From Mesorhizobium sp. ES1-4 (lineage in GTDB: Bacteria; Pseudomonadota; Alphaproteobacteria; Rhizobiales; Rhizobiaceae): DNA of 64,000 nt. The stretch covers positions 186,001 through 250,000 of the forward strand of contig NZ_JAIUGV010000008.1 in assembly GCF_020164745.1 (NCBI RefSeq). Direction: 5' to 3'. The position numbers were made by a program, and so were the translations under genes. The notes under the pieces are model-generated. The model saw only the letters and a list, made by a program, of their open reading frames with translations. It did not search any database and was not told the DNA's origin. Below, one piece after another: positions 44,559-53,897 of the stretch (positions are counted from its first letter, which is position 1; each line of letters begins with the position of its first letter).

Positions 44559-45743
44559 CTAGTTCAGCGGCAAACGGCGATAGGTTCCGGGCTTTGCCGG
44601 GTCGTGATATTTGTTGCAGGGACCGTTCTCTGCGAAATCACGATGGCAGGCTTCAAGGTTCCGCCGCGACAGCGTGACGCCGAGACCCGCGCCTTCCGGC
44701 ACGCGCACGACGTTGTTCTTCGGGCAAAATGGCCCTTGTTCAGTGATATCAACTGGTTGCATGCGAAACAGCGACTGGTTCGGCTCCCGGATCCAGCCCA
44801 GTGCCGCGCACAGATGCAGGTAGGCCGCGCTGCCGATGCCGCTGTCGCCGCTGTAGCACCAGAAATCGATGCCCGCGTGCTCGCAGGCACCGACGAACCG
44901 CAGCATCCGGCCGATGCCGCCATGCGCCGTCGGGTTGCCGACGAAAGCATCCGGCACCTTGAGGTCCATGGCGCGCGCAATGTCGATGTTGTGGGTCGAG
45001 AACGGGATGGAGCAATGGCGGCGCAGTTCGCGCATCTCCTCGATCGTCGCCACCGGATCCTCCCAGTTGCGTACGCCGAACTCTTCCAGCGGCCGCGCCA
45101 GCCGCCGGGCGGTGGCAAGTGAATAAGCCTGGTTGGAATCGATGCGGATCATGGCATCGTCGCCGAGCTTCTTGCGGATCAGCTCGACCATTCTCAGCGA
45201 GACCCTTGGGTCGTCGGTCGAGAACTTGCCTTCGAAGAAGGTCGTTCCGTGCCGTTCGTGCAGTTCCACGCAATAGTCGGCGACTTCTTCCGGCGTCGTC
45301 TCGCCCCTCACATCAGCCCCGTTGCCGCGCAGCGAGAAATAGTCGGTGAAGGGAATGTCCTTGCGCACGGCGCCGCCAAGCAGCTGGTAAAGCGGCTGGT
45401 TCCATGCCTTGCCGCGCAGGTCCCACAATGCCATTTCGATGGCGCCGAAGGCCATGATGCGGGCGCGGTCGTTGATCGACTGCACGCCGGTCCAGAAGGG
45501 CAGGCAGACATGTTCGGCACCGGCAATATCGAAGGCGTCGCGGCCGACCAGCCGTTGGGCGAGAACATCGTTGATGATAGCGGCCGCCGCCGGCGTCGGG
45601 GCTTCGCCCAGCCCGACAAGGCCGTCCTCGGTCTCGACTTCGACGATGGTCGGCGAAAAACCATCGAGCTCGCCGAACACCCAGGCATAAGGCGCCTCGA
45701 GGCGAAGGTTGATCGGCGTGGCCTTGATGCCGCAGATCTTCAT
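44559..45743 (-). CDS. Enolase-superfamily dehydratase, glucarate-dehydratase-like
   Basis: 394 residues. The N-terminal capping domain is followed by a barrel with metal-ligand candidates Asp (MIRIDSNQAY), Glu (VRNWEDPVAT) and Asn (DAFVGNPTAHGG), the D-E-N set of the glucarate dehydratase subgroup. A Lys sits in FFEGKFSTDD. The stretch where glucarate dehydratase carries its catalytic His (SHSNNH) reads FWCYSGDSGIGS, so that His seems to be missing. The substrate is unknown. The start lies one base after the stop of the other enolase-family gene. Confidence 0.82.
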   Translation of the reverse strand: MKICGIKATPINLRLEAPYAWVFGELDGFSPTIVEVETEDGLVGLGEAPTPAAAAIINDVLAQRLVGRDAFDIAGAEHVCLPFWTGVQSINDRARIMAFGAIEMALWDLRGKAWNQPLYQLLGGAVRKDIPFTDYFSLRGNGADVRGETTPEEVADYCVELHERHGTTFFEGKFSTDDPRVSLRMVELIRKKLGDDAMIRIDSNQAYSLATARRLARPLEEFGVRNWEDPVATIEEMRELRRHCSIPFSTHNIDIARAMDLKVPDAFVGNPTAHGGIGRMLRFVGACEHAGIDFWCYSGDSGIGSAAYLHLCAALGWIREPNQSLFRMQPVDITEQGPFCPKNNVVRVPEGAGLGVTLSRRNLEACHRDFAENGPCNKYHDPAKPGTYRRLPLN

Positions 45744-45744
45744 C

Positions 45745-46863
45745 TTATCGTCCAACTTCAAAGAAGGGCTTGCCAAGCAGGTCGGGAACGACGTCGATGC
45801 CAAGGCCTGGCCCGGCGGGAACACCCATGCGGCTGCCGGTGACCGGCGGTGCGTTCGAGGCGGTGCGCACCGTCACCCATTCGTGGAAGGCGATAGCGTG
45901 CAGCCGGCGCTCCTCCGGCGTCGACAGCGACAGGTGCGCCATGGCTGATGTGTCGATCTCGGCGCCGCCTGTGTCCTCGACCGTGATCATGAAGCCGAGG
46001 TCGACGGCGACATCCCGGATCAGCCGGGTCTTCGTGACGCCGCCGATCCGCGAGATCTTCAGCGTCAGTCCGTCCGCCGCGCCGAGGCGATGGATTTCCA
46101 GCATAGCCTCCAGCGAGGTGACGGATTCGTCGAGCACCATCGGCTTGTCGAGCATGCGGCGCACCGACATGTTCTCGTCGATCGTCATGCAGGGCTGCTC
46201 GAACGTATAGTCGACCGCCCGCGTGGCGTCGGCGAACTGCCGCGCCTGGTACGGCGTCCAGCCGGCATTGGCGTCGCAGAAAATGACGGTGCCTTTCGGC
46301 ACCGAAGCGGCGACCGCGGTGACGCGTTCGATGTCGTCATGGACGTTGCCGCCGACCTTGACCTGCAAGCGGTGGAAACCGTCCTTGACGATGCGCCTGG
46401 CAAGAGCCGCCATCTGATCGACCGTGCCATGGGTGACGACCTTGTAGAGTTCCGCCGTGTCGCTTTCCCTGCCGCCGAGCAGCGTCACCAGCGGCACGCC
46501 GGCCGCGCGCGCCGCCAGATCCCAGCAGGCCATGTCGAGCGCCGCCTTGATGTAGGGATGGCCCTTGAACACGGTGTCCATCAGCCGGCCGATGCTGGCC
46601 AGCCCGCACGGGTCCTGGCCGATAAGGTGTGGCGCGATCTCCGGCACGCCGGCCCGGGTGCCGGCCGGGAAGGCGGCCGAGTAGAAGTTGCCGAGCGGCG
46701 CCATCTCACCCCATCCGGTGATGCCGCTGTCGGAGGTGATGGAGACGATCACGGCGTCGAAGCAGTCGGCCACGCGCCCCTTGGACATGCGATAGGGGCC
46801 GTCCACGAAGGGCTGCACGACATGATAGGCTTTGATGGTTTCGATCTGCACGTGGGTATCCAT
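45745..46863 (-). CDS. Enolase-superfamily racemase/dehydratase (hydroxyproline-betaine epimerase / cis-3-hydroxyproline dehydratase-like)
   Basis: 372 residues of the muconate-lactonising subgroup. LQVKVGG and LTLKISRIGG carry the two opposed catalytic lysines, in the form seen in proline-betaine epimerases and cis-3-hydroxyproline dehydratases. Metal ligands are seen in IFCDANAGW, YTFEQPC and MVLDESV. The chemistry is proton abstraction next to a carboxylate, giving epimerisation or water loss. Beside an importer and a GntR regulator it probably handles a modified proline or related amino acid (inference). Confidence 0.83.
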   Translation of the reverse strand: MDTHVQIETIKAYHVVQPFVDGPYRMSKGRVADCFDAVIVSITSDSGITGWGEMAPLGNFYSAAFPAGTRAGVPEIAPHLIGQDPCGLASIGRLMDTVFKGHPYIKAALDMACWDLAARAAGVPLVTLLGGRESDTAELYKVVTHGTVDQMAALARRIVKDGFHRLQVKVGGNVHDDIERVTAVAASVPKGTVIFCDANAGWTPYQARQFADATRAVDYTFEQPCMTIDENMSVRRMLDKPMVLDESVTSLEAMLEIHRLGAADGLTLKISRIGGVTKTRLIRDVAVDLGFMITVEDTGGAEIDTSAMAHLSLSTPEERRLHAIAFHEWVTVRTASNAPPVTGSRMGVPAGPGLGIDVVPDLLGKPFFEVGR

Positions 46864-46883
46864 TATCCGGATGAGGGGAAGGG

Positions 46884-47576
46884 TCAGGCGCCTTTCGACG
46901 GACGCCGTTCGAGGTCGCGCGCATAGGCAAGAAGCTCTTCGAAATCGAGGTCGATATGCTCGCGTGCATGGCGCTGGGCGGCACGCATGTCGCCGCCCTT
47001 TAGCCGCGCCACATAGGTCTCGTGGACATCCTCGGCCGGTACGGCTTCCCTGCGCGCCTGCTGGTGCAGGGCGAAGTACATCTGCAAACGGCTGGTCAGC
47101 CTTTGCCAGGTTTCCAGGAGCACCGAATTATCGGCCCATTCATGAATCAGGCCATGCAGTTGCAGGGCGGTTTCGATCTGCCTTGTGGTGTCTCGGTCGC
47201 GCGTCGCCTGCTTCACTGCCTCGTGGCGCCGGTCAAGCTCGTCGAAGAAGCGCTGGTCGCGCAGCTTCCACATCCGCTCGATGGCGAATTCGTCCAGCAC
47301 CTTGTTGAGCGAATAGGCATCGTCGATGTCCTTGGCGGTGACATTGATGACGAAGGTGCCGGCATAGGGGATGCTGGTCAGGACGCCTTCCTGCACCAGC
47401 TCGCGCATCGCCTCGCGCAGCGGCGCGCGGCTGACCCGCATCTGTTCGGAAATCCTGAGTTCGTTCAGCTTCTGGCCTGGCTGGAGCTGACCGGTCAGGA
47501 TTGCGCGCCGCAGCAGTGCCACGATTTCGGCACGGCGCGTCGTGTCGGCAATCGGACTGAACTCCGTCTTCACCAT
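46884..47576 (-). CDS. GntR-family regulator (FadR/FCD type)
   Basis: 230 residues. A winged helix (about 15-75; LNELRISEQMRVSRAPLREA) and a C-terminal all-helical FCD ligand domain are present. The ATG at 47576 has GGAGTG upstream and is preferred to a start 12 codons earlier. A perfect 16-base palindrome 39 bases upstream is the expected operator type for this family. It is transcribed ahead of the two enolase-family genes and the ABC transporter and likely controls them. Confidence 0.88.
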   Translation of the reverse strand: MVKTEFSPIADTTRRAEIVALLRRAILTGQLQPGQKLNELRISEQMRVSRAPLREAMRELVQEGVLTSIPYAGTFVINVTAKDIDDAYSLNKVLDEFAIERMWKLRDQRFFDELDRRHEAVKQATRDRDTTRQIETALQLHGLIHEWADNSVLLETWQRLTSRLQMYFALHQQARREAVPAEDVHETYVARLKGGDMRAAQRHAREHIDLDFEELLAYARDLERRPSKGA

Positions 47577-47614
47577 CCGGCTCACTCCAAGCAAGAGCAG
47601 ATAGCAAGACAATC

Positions 47615-47630
47615 AGATTGTCGACAATCT
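47615..47630 (-). promoter_or_regulatory. GntR operator (perfect palindrome)
   Basis: AGATTGTCGACAATCT, a perfect 16-base palindrome containing TTGTCGACAA, the core recognised by FCD-type GntR regulators. It is upstream of the gntR-like gene, consistent with autoregulation. Confidence 0.7.
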
Positions 47631-47696
47631 AACAAGGGGCCATGCTCTAATTTCTGATCGTTGCTTGGCGGCTCGGCCGGATGCGAGTGGGTCAGA

Positions 47697-48485
47697 TCAG
47701 GCCGCGCGGCCATAGAAGCCGACGCGCTCCTCTTCGCTGAACATCACACCCGGCCTTTCATAGTAGGAGAACACCGCGATCATGCGTTCGCGTTCGCCCT
47801 CGACCGTGGTGACGCGGTGCGCGGTGTTCTTGCCGCGAAACACGTTCAGCGTACCCGGTTTCATGCGCAGGATCCTGGCGTCGGGGTCACGCCCTTCGAG
47901 CAGCCGGGCGACGCCCTCGTAATTCGGGTTGTCATCCGACCTGAGATCGGTGCGGTATTCGAGGTCGCCGCCGCGTTGCGCCTGCTGCAGCAGCAAGGTC
48001 GTCGTGAATTCCGAGCGGTCGAAGTGCCAGTTCAGCGCTTCGCCGGCGCGATAGGCCATGACATTGGCGCGGGCCAGCGGATCTTGCATGACGTGCAGCT
48101 TTGCCTTCCCCATCGTGGCCGCGAGGAAACGCACGAGCGGTTCGTATTCGTAGATTGCCATCACCGTGCTGCCCGCAATCTGGTCGGCGCAGACAGTGTG
48201 GCTGATGGTTTCGACCTGGCGTAGCGCGGGGTGGCCAGGCGCGAGTTCGGGAATGCTGGGCTTGAAGTAGATGTTGTGCATGCGCTTGTGGACATGGGAC
48301 CGTGAGTCCATGACCGGCTTGATTTCCCGCACCGCTTGTTCGGCGACGCCGGGCCTTAAGAAACCTTCGAGATTGAACATGCCGTCGGCTTCGAGTGCGG
48401 CGAGCGACTGCTCGACGAGGCGGTTCCATTCGGGGCTGCCTTCACGGTCGAGCGGATAACGGTCGAGATCGAGAATGTCTTTCAT
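47697..48485 (-). CDS. Fe(II)/2-oxoglutarate-dependent oxygenase, ArpA/HalD-like
   Basis: 262 residues. The iron triad is visible as NWHFDRSEF (HxD) and the distal NTAHRVTTVEGERERM (His, then Arg for 2-oxoglutarate). The overall layout resembles the ArpA / amino-acid halogenase group, but true halogenases replace the Asp by Gly, so this should be a hydroxylase. The likely substrate is a free amino acid or its derivative (inference). Same direction and just upstream of the GntR gene; divergent from a broken LysR gene. Confidence 0.82.
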   Translation of the reverse strand: MKDILDLDRYPLDREGSPEWNRLVEQSLAALEADGMFNLEGFLRPGVAEQAVREIKPVMDSRSHVHKRMHNIYFKPSIPELAPGHPALRQVETISHTVCADQIAGSTVMAIYEYEPLVRFLAATMGKAKLHVMQDPLARANVMAYRAGEALNWHFDRSEFTTTLLLQQAQRGGDLEYRTDLRSDDNPNYEGVARLLEGRDPDARILRMKPGTLNVFRGKNTAHRVTTVEGERERMIAVFSYYERPGVMFSEEERVGFYGRAA

Positions 48486-48587
48486 GTCGCGTGCTCCATC
48501 GGTTGGGCACATAGGACGGCAAAAAATTCTTTCTCTCAACGCGGAAAATTATTAGGAATGGGCAAGAAAAACTTAATGGAGGTGGAG

Positions 48588-49497
48588 ATGGAAAGGTTGC
48601 CGCCGCTGAATGCGATCAAGGCGTTCGAGGTCGCCGCCCGCGCCGGCAGCTTCACCTTAGCCGCCAGCGAGCTTGGCGTCTCCTCAGCGGCGGTCAGCCA
48701 GCAGATTCGCAACCTCGAGACCTGGTTCGGCAAGCAGTTGTTCGTGCGCACGGGCAACCGCATCACGCTGACGGACGCCGGCCACGCCATCTATCCGCAG
48801 ACCGCGCGGGCGCTTGGCGATATCGCCGCCATCGGCCAGCGCATGCTGGAGGGCGGCTTGCGGACGCGCCTTTGTCGTCAGCGTCCCGTTTTCTCTGGCC
48901 GAGTTCTGGTTGGCGCCGAGACTGGCCGTGCTTCTCGATGCCTTCCCGCACATGGCGATCGACGTGCGCGCCGAGGATGATCCCATCGACCTGATGCGCT
49001 GGAATGTCGACGTGCGCATCAGCTATGGCGACTACCACTATCCCGGCCTGCGGATGGTCCGCCTAGTCCATGATGATGTCCTGCCGGTCTGCGCGCCGGA
49101 ATTCTGGCGGCGGCACGGCAACGACGATGCGAGCCTCGTCGATTTTCACGAGAGCCTGTTCATCCACACCAACTGGGGACCGAACTATGCCTCGCATCCG
49201 ACCTGGGCCGATTGGTTCGCGGCGTGCGGCGGCAGCCGCTCGCCCGATCCGTCGCATGGGCGCCGCGTCGGCCTGTCGAGCCTGGCGATAAGCTCGGCGC
49301 GGTTGGGCCTTGGCATTGCCCTTGGACAGCGGGTGGTGGCGCAGGCGGACCTGGATGCGGGCCGCCTGATTGCGCTTTCTTCCGTCTCGGTGCGCCTGGG
49401 ACACCCCTATTGCGCCTTCATGCCGCCGGCAAAGGCCGACCGCGCCGATGTCGCCGCTCTGGTCGGCCTGCTCGTGAAAACGGCGCCCTCGACCTGA
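48588..49497 (+). pseudogene. LysR-family regulator (GcvA-like) disrupted by a frameshift
   Basis: The first part (48588 to about 48870) encodes an intact LysR helix-turn-helix (PPLNAIKAFEVAARAGSFTL, ASELGVSSAAVSQQIRNLE in part). The effector domain continues in the +1 frame (FVVSVPFSLAEFWLAPRL) to a stop at 49497. Removing one C in the CGCGCC run near 48869-48873 joins them as RTRFVVSVPFSLAEF, exactly the expected junction. So there is either a one-base insertion or a sequencing error. GGAGGTGGAG precedes the ATG at 48588. Confidence 0.82.
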
Positions 49498-49515
49498 GAA
49501 AAGGTCGGGGGCGCC
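49482..49515. terminator. Strong hairpin between convergent lysR and RND adaptor genes
   Basis: 14-base arms GGCGCCCTCGACCT / AGGTCGGGGGCGCC with one wobble pair and a GAGAAA loop. It overlaps the lysR stop codon. There is no T-run, so the terminator function is likely but not certain. Confidence 0.5.
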
Positions 49516-49541
49516 GCGCGGAAACCGGGCCTGCGGGGGAG

Positions 49542-50696
49542 TCAGGTAGCCGGTTTCTGTGGAAGGGGAGAAATCGGCATTCCGGGGCCGATCTTCTGCA
49601 GATTGCCTGTGATCACCTGGTCGCCTTCGCTGACGCCGCTGAGGATGGCGACCATGTCGCCGCTGGTCGGCCCCAGTGAAACCAGCCGCTGGTCGACCGT
49701 ATTGCCCTTGCCGACGACGTAGAGATATTTGCCGAGCTGGCTTGACCCGAGCGCGACCTGCGGCACCATCAGCGCATCCGGCTGTTGTTTGACGTGCAGC
49801 CGCACCCGAACATACTGGCCAGGCAAGAGCGTGAACTTGGCGTTGCCGATGGTGGCGCGCGCGGTGATCGTACCGGTCGAATGGTCGATCGTGTTGTCGA
49901 TGAAGGTGAGTTCGCCCTTCTGGTGGGCTTCGGTCTCACCCGGAAGCAGGATCTCGACCTCGATGGGGCCGGCGGCACGCGCCTCCTCGATCTGCGCCAG
50001 ATCCGTCTCGCTCGGATTGAAGGTGACGTAGATCGGATCGAGTTGCACCAGCGTGTTGAGCACGGTGCCGGCAACGCTGACCAGCGTTCCCACGGAAGCC
50101 TGGTTGCGGCCCAGACGTCCGGCGAACGGTGCGTGGATTTCCGCGTAGCTCAGATTGAGCTCGGCCGTGCGCACGGCCGCCTGGTTGAGCGCCAGCGACG
50201 CCTGCGCCTCGCGCAAGGTGCTGGTGCGCTGGTCGAAGCTGTCCTTGTCCAGGTAACCGCTCTTGGCGAGTTCGGTACCGCGGCCGAGATTGGACCGCGC
50301 ATAATCGAGTGTCGCCGTATCCCGCTGCACCTGAGCCTTCGCCTGGTCGAGCGCGGCCTGGAAGTCGTCGGGCGAGATTTTGTAGAGCAGATCGCCCTGC
50401 CGCACATCGGCGCCGTCTTGCGCCGTCTGTTCCTGCAGGTAGCCGGGGACGCGCGCCTGCAGCGTGATGCTGCGGATCGGCTCGATCCGCGCGGCATAAT
50501 CGAGGTAGATCGGGATCGTCTTCTTGACGACGTTCGCCACCGGCACCGGCATGACGAACGCGGCTGGAGCCGGCGTCGCCGCTCCGGCCGTGCCGGCGCT
50601 GAGCCGCAGGTTGCCCATGTCCAGCAGGTGGACGCTTGCCACTGAGATCGCGCCCAGCGCGACAGCGGTTCCCAACGCGATTTTCCATTTACGCAT
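49542..50696 (-). CDS. RND efflux periplasmic adaptor (membrane-fusion protein)
   Basis: 384 residues. An N-terminal signal/anchor segment (about 6-26) is followed by a lipoyl domain (YLQEQTAQDGADVRQGDLLYKI in part), a helical hairpin (100-175) and barrel domains (TVLNTLVQLDPIYVTFN), like AcrA/MexA. There is no lipobox cysteine. It follows the pump gene in the same direction... that is, it lies immediately downstream of it by 15 bases on the minus strand, an unusual pump-first order. Confidence 0.9.
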   Translation of the reverse strand: MRKWKIALGTAVALGAISVASVHLLDMGNLRLSAGTAGAATPAPAAFVMPVPVANVVKKTIPIYLDYAARIEPIRSITLQARVPGYLQEQTAQDGADVRQGDLLYKISPDDFQAALDQAKAQVQRDTATLDYARSNLGRGTELAKSGYLDKDSFDQRTSTLREAQASLALNQAAVRTAELNLSYAEIHAPFAGRLGRNQASVGTLVSVAGTVLNTLVQLDPIYVTFNPSETDLAQIEEARAAGPIEVEILLPGETEAHQKGELTFIDNTIDHSTGTITARATIGNAKFTLLPGQYVRVRLHVKQQPDALMVPQVALGSSQLGKYLYVVGKGNTVDQRLVSLGPTSGDMVAILSGVSEGDQVITGNLQKIGPGMPISPLPQKPAT

Positions 50697-50711
50697 GATC
50701 AGTCTCCAATT

Positions 50712-53700
50712 TCATTCGGCCGCTTCCGCCAGGGGCGGGTAGGCGGGGTTGGCCGTTGGTTCAGTGTGTTGAGAAGCGGGCTCTTCGCCGCCACGCCGTT
50801 CGCGCAACTGTTCGATGACCGCGTAGAAGACCGGCACGAACACCAGCGACAGGATGGTCGCCGCCACCATGCCGCCAAACACGGTGGTGCCGATCGACTG
50901 ACGGCTTGCCGCACCCGCGCCGGTGGCGATCATCAGCGGTACCACGCCGAGGATGAAGGCGAACGCGGTCATCAGGATCGGCCGCAGTCTCAGCCGCGCG
51001 GCCTCCATCGACGCCTCGACGATGCTGAGGCCTTCCTCGCGCCGCCGTCTTGCGAACTCGACGATCAGAATGGCGTTCTTGGCCGCCAGGCCGATCAGCA
51101 TGACGAAGCCGATCTGCGAATAGACGTCGATCTGCATGCCGCGCGCCCAGAGCGCGGCGAACGCGCCGAACAGAGCGAGCGGCACCGCCAGCAGCACCAT
51201 GAACGGCATCGCCCAGCTCTCGTACTGCGCCGCCAGGATCAGGAAGACGAAGACGATGGCCAGCGCAAAGACCACCGACGCGATCGACCCCGCCTTGAGC
51301 TCCTGGAAGGTGATGCCGGTCCATTCGAAACCGAAGTCCCTGGGCAGCGCGGTCGCCGCGGCCCGTTCCATGGCGGCGACCGCCTGGCCCGACGAGTAGC
51401 CGGGCGCGGCGCCGCCATTGATGGTGGCCGAGGCGTTGTTGTTGTAGTGCGGCACGGTTTCCGGACCGACGAACGGCACCAGCTTGCCCAGCGTGCTGAG
51501 CGGCACCATCCCGCCGGAAGCGTTGCGCACGTAAAGCCGCGAAATGTCGGCGGCACCCGCACGTGCATCCTTGTCGGCCTGGATGGTCACCCGGAAGGTT
51601 CGGCCGAACAGGTTGAAGTCGTTGACGTAGAGCGAGCCGAGATAGATCTGCAGCGTGTTGAAGACGTCGGGCAGGTTGAGGCCGAGCAGCTTCGCCTTGG
51701 CGCGGTCGAGGTCGTAGTTGAACTGCGGCGTCGAGGTCGAGAACGGCGAGAACAGCTGTTGGGGATTGATTTCCGGCTGCTTGCGTGCCTCCGCGATCAC
51801 CGCTTGCGTGGCATCGTTGAGGGCCGTGCTGCCGCGACCGGTGAGGTCCTCGACGACGAATTCGAAGCCACCGGTGGTGCCGATGCCGGGGATGGAGGGC
51901 GGATCGAAGGACAGCGCGAAGGCTTCCGGAATCTGCAGCAGCTTGCCGCGCACGTCGGCGACGAGCTTCGAGGCACTCTGGTCGGGGCCACGCTCCTCCC
52001 ATGGCTTGAGGATGGCGAACTCCACCGCCGAGTTCGACTGCGCGGCGCTGGTCAGGAAGTTCAGGCCGCTGATCGAACCGACGATGTCGACGCCGGGTGT
52101 CGCCTGCAGGATGTCGCGCGCCTTCTGTGCCACCGCGTCGGTGCGCTCCAGCGAAGCGCCGTCGGGCAGCTGAATGACGACGAAGAAATATCCCTGGTCC
52201 TCGACCGGAAGGAAGGTCGAGGGCAGCTTTTGCCAGACGAAGTAGGTGGCGACCAGGCCGGCCGCAAACAGACCGAGCATGATCCAGCGCAGCCGGATCA
52301 GGATGCGCACGCCATTGGCATAGGTATGCGACAGCCTGTCGAAGCCTGTGTTGAACCAGCGGAACAGGAAGAATTGCGTCTCGCCGCGATGGCGCAGGAA
52401 GGCGGCACTGAGCGCCGGGCTGAGCGTCAGCGAATTGAAGGCCGAGATACCGACGGAGATCGCCACTGTCAGCGCGAACTGGTTGTAGAGCTTTCCGGAG
52501 ACGCCGGGAATGAAGGCAACCGGCACGAACACGGCCATGAGCACCGCGGTGGTGGCAATGATGGGGCCCGTAACCTCGGCCATGGCGGCTTTCGTCGCCG
52601 CCAGTGGTTTCAGCCCGGCCTCGAGCTGCCGCTCGACATTCTCGACCACGACGATGGCATCGTCAACGACAAGGCCGATTGCCAGAACCATGCCGAGGAG
52701 CGAGAGCATGTTGAGCGAGAAACCCATCATCTCCATGATGACGAGAGTAGCCACCAGCGACACCGGGATGGCGATGGTCGGAATGATGGTTGTGCGCCAG
52801 CTCTGCAGGAAGATGAACACCACCGCCACGACGAGCACGAGGGCTTCGCCGAGCGTGATCAGCACGTCATGCATCGAGGCCGAGACGAAGCGTGTCGTGT
52901 CGTAGTGCATGGCATAATCGACGCCCTTGGGAAAACGGGCCGACAGTTCCTGCATCTTGTCCTTGACGCGCTGTTGCAGATCGAGCGCGTTGGAGCCGGG
53001 CATCTGGTAGACGGCCAGCACGACGGTCGGGTCCTTGCCGAAGAAGGCCGAGGACGAATATTGCAGGGCGCCGAGTTCGATACGGGCGACGTCACGCAGC
53101 CGCACCAGCGAACCCGTATCGGTGTTGGCACGCACGACGATATCGCCGAATTCCTTCGGGTCGCTCAACCGGCCGACGGCGTTGACCTGCATCTCGAAGG
53201 CGGTGCCGGCCGGCGCCGGCGACTGGCCGATCTTGCCGGCCGCCACCTGGACGTTTTGTTCGGCGATGGCGTTCTGGACGTCGACCGCGGTGATGCCGAG
53301 ATTGGCGAGCTTGTCCGGGTCGAGCCAGATGCGCATCGAATAGCGCCGCTCGCCGAAGATCTGGACGTCGCCAACGCCTTGCAGTCGCTTCAGCGGGTCG
53401 ACGACCTGCAGATAGGCAAGGTTGGAGAGCGCAACCGGATCGACAGACTTGTCTGGCGAGGTCAGGTTGACGATGAGGACGAAATTCGGGTTCTGCTTCT
53501 TGATCGTCACGCCGCCCTGGTTGACGATTGCCGGCAGCGACGAGGCCGCCTGCGAGACACGGTTCTGCACGTCGACAGCAGCGGTGCTCAGGGAATAGCC
53601 GACGTCGAAGGTGATGGTGATGGTCGACGAGCCGTCATTCGAGCTCGTCGACGACATGTAGGTCATGCCTTGGACGCCGTTGATCTGCTGCTCCAGCGGC

Positions 53701-53897
53701 GTCGTCACGGTGTCGGCCACCACTTGCGCGCTGGCGCCGGGATAGTGGGCGCTGACCACGACCTGGGGTGGCGTGATGTCGGGAAACTGCGAGACCGGCA
53801 GCAGGAAATAACAAATCGTCCCGGCGAGCACCATGATGATGGCGATCGCCGAGGCGAAGATCGGACGATGGATGAAGAAGTTTACCACGACACGCAC
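50712..53897 (-). CDS. RND multidrug efflux pump, HAE1 family
   Basis: 1061 residues, AcrB-like. Signatures are the TM4 aspartates in LVVDDAIVVVENVERQ, the GFNSLTLSPALSA-type segment AFNSLTLSPALSAAFLR, and AKNAILIVEFARRRREEG. It exports hydrophobic toxicants using the proton gradient, with the adaptor encoded next. Its start lies inside the end of an 83-residue gene, so translation is probably coupled. The 1063-codon frame on the other strand is a shadow. Confidence 0.93.
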   Translation of the reverse strand: MRVVVNFFIHRPIFASAIAIIMVLAGTICYFLLPVSQFPDITPPQVVVSAHYPGASAQVVADTVTTPLEQQINGVQGMTYMSSTSSNDGSSTITITFDVGYSLSTAAVDVQNRVSQAASSLPAIVNQGGVTIKKQNPNFVLIVNLTSPDKSVDPVALSNLAYLQVVDPLKRLQGVGDVQIFGERRYSMRIWLDPDKLANLGITAVDVQNAIAEQNVQVAAGKIGQSPAPAGTAFEMQVNAVGRLSDPKEFGDIVVRANTDTGSLVRLRDVARIELGALQYSSSAFFGKDPTVVLAVYQMPGSNALDLQQRVKDKMQELSARFPKGVDYAMHYDTTRFVSASMHDVLITLGEALVLVVAVVFIFLQSWRTTIIPTIAIPVSLVATLVIMEMMGFSLNMLSLLGMVLAIGLVVDDAIVVVENVERQLEAGLKPLAATKAAMAEVTGPIIATTAVLMAVFVPVAFIPGVSGKLYNQFALTVAISVGISAFNSLTLSPALSAAFLRHRGETQFFLFRWFNTGFDRLSHTYANGVRILIRLRWIMLGLFAAGLVATYFVWQKLPSTFLPVEDQGYFFVVIQLPDGASLERTDAVAQKARDILQATPGVDIVGSISGLNFLTSAAQSNSAVEFAILKPWEERGPDQSASKLVADVRGKLLQIPEAFALSFDPPSIPGIGTTGGFEFVVEDLTGRGSTALNDATQAVIAEARKQPEINPQQLFSPFSTSTPQFNYDLDRAKAKLLGLNLPDVFNTLQIYLGSLYVNDFNLFGRTFRVTIQADKDARAGAADISRLYVRNASGGMVPLSTLGKLVPFVGPETVPHYNNNASATINGGAAPGYSSGQAVAAMERAAATALPRDFGFEWTGITFQELKAGSIASVVFALAIVFVFLILAAQYESWAMPFMVLLAVPLALFGAFAALWARGMQIDVYSQIGFVMLIGLAAKNAILIVEFARRRREEGLSIVEASMEAARLRLRPILMTAFAFILGVVPLMIATGAGAASRQSIGTTVFGGMVAATILSLVFVPVFYAVIEQLRERRGGEEPASQHTEPTANPAYPPLAEAAE

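Noticed and set aside
47697..48485. Amino-acid halogenase
   Set aside because: The iron triad keeps Asp (HFD), whereas halogenases need Gly or Ala there.
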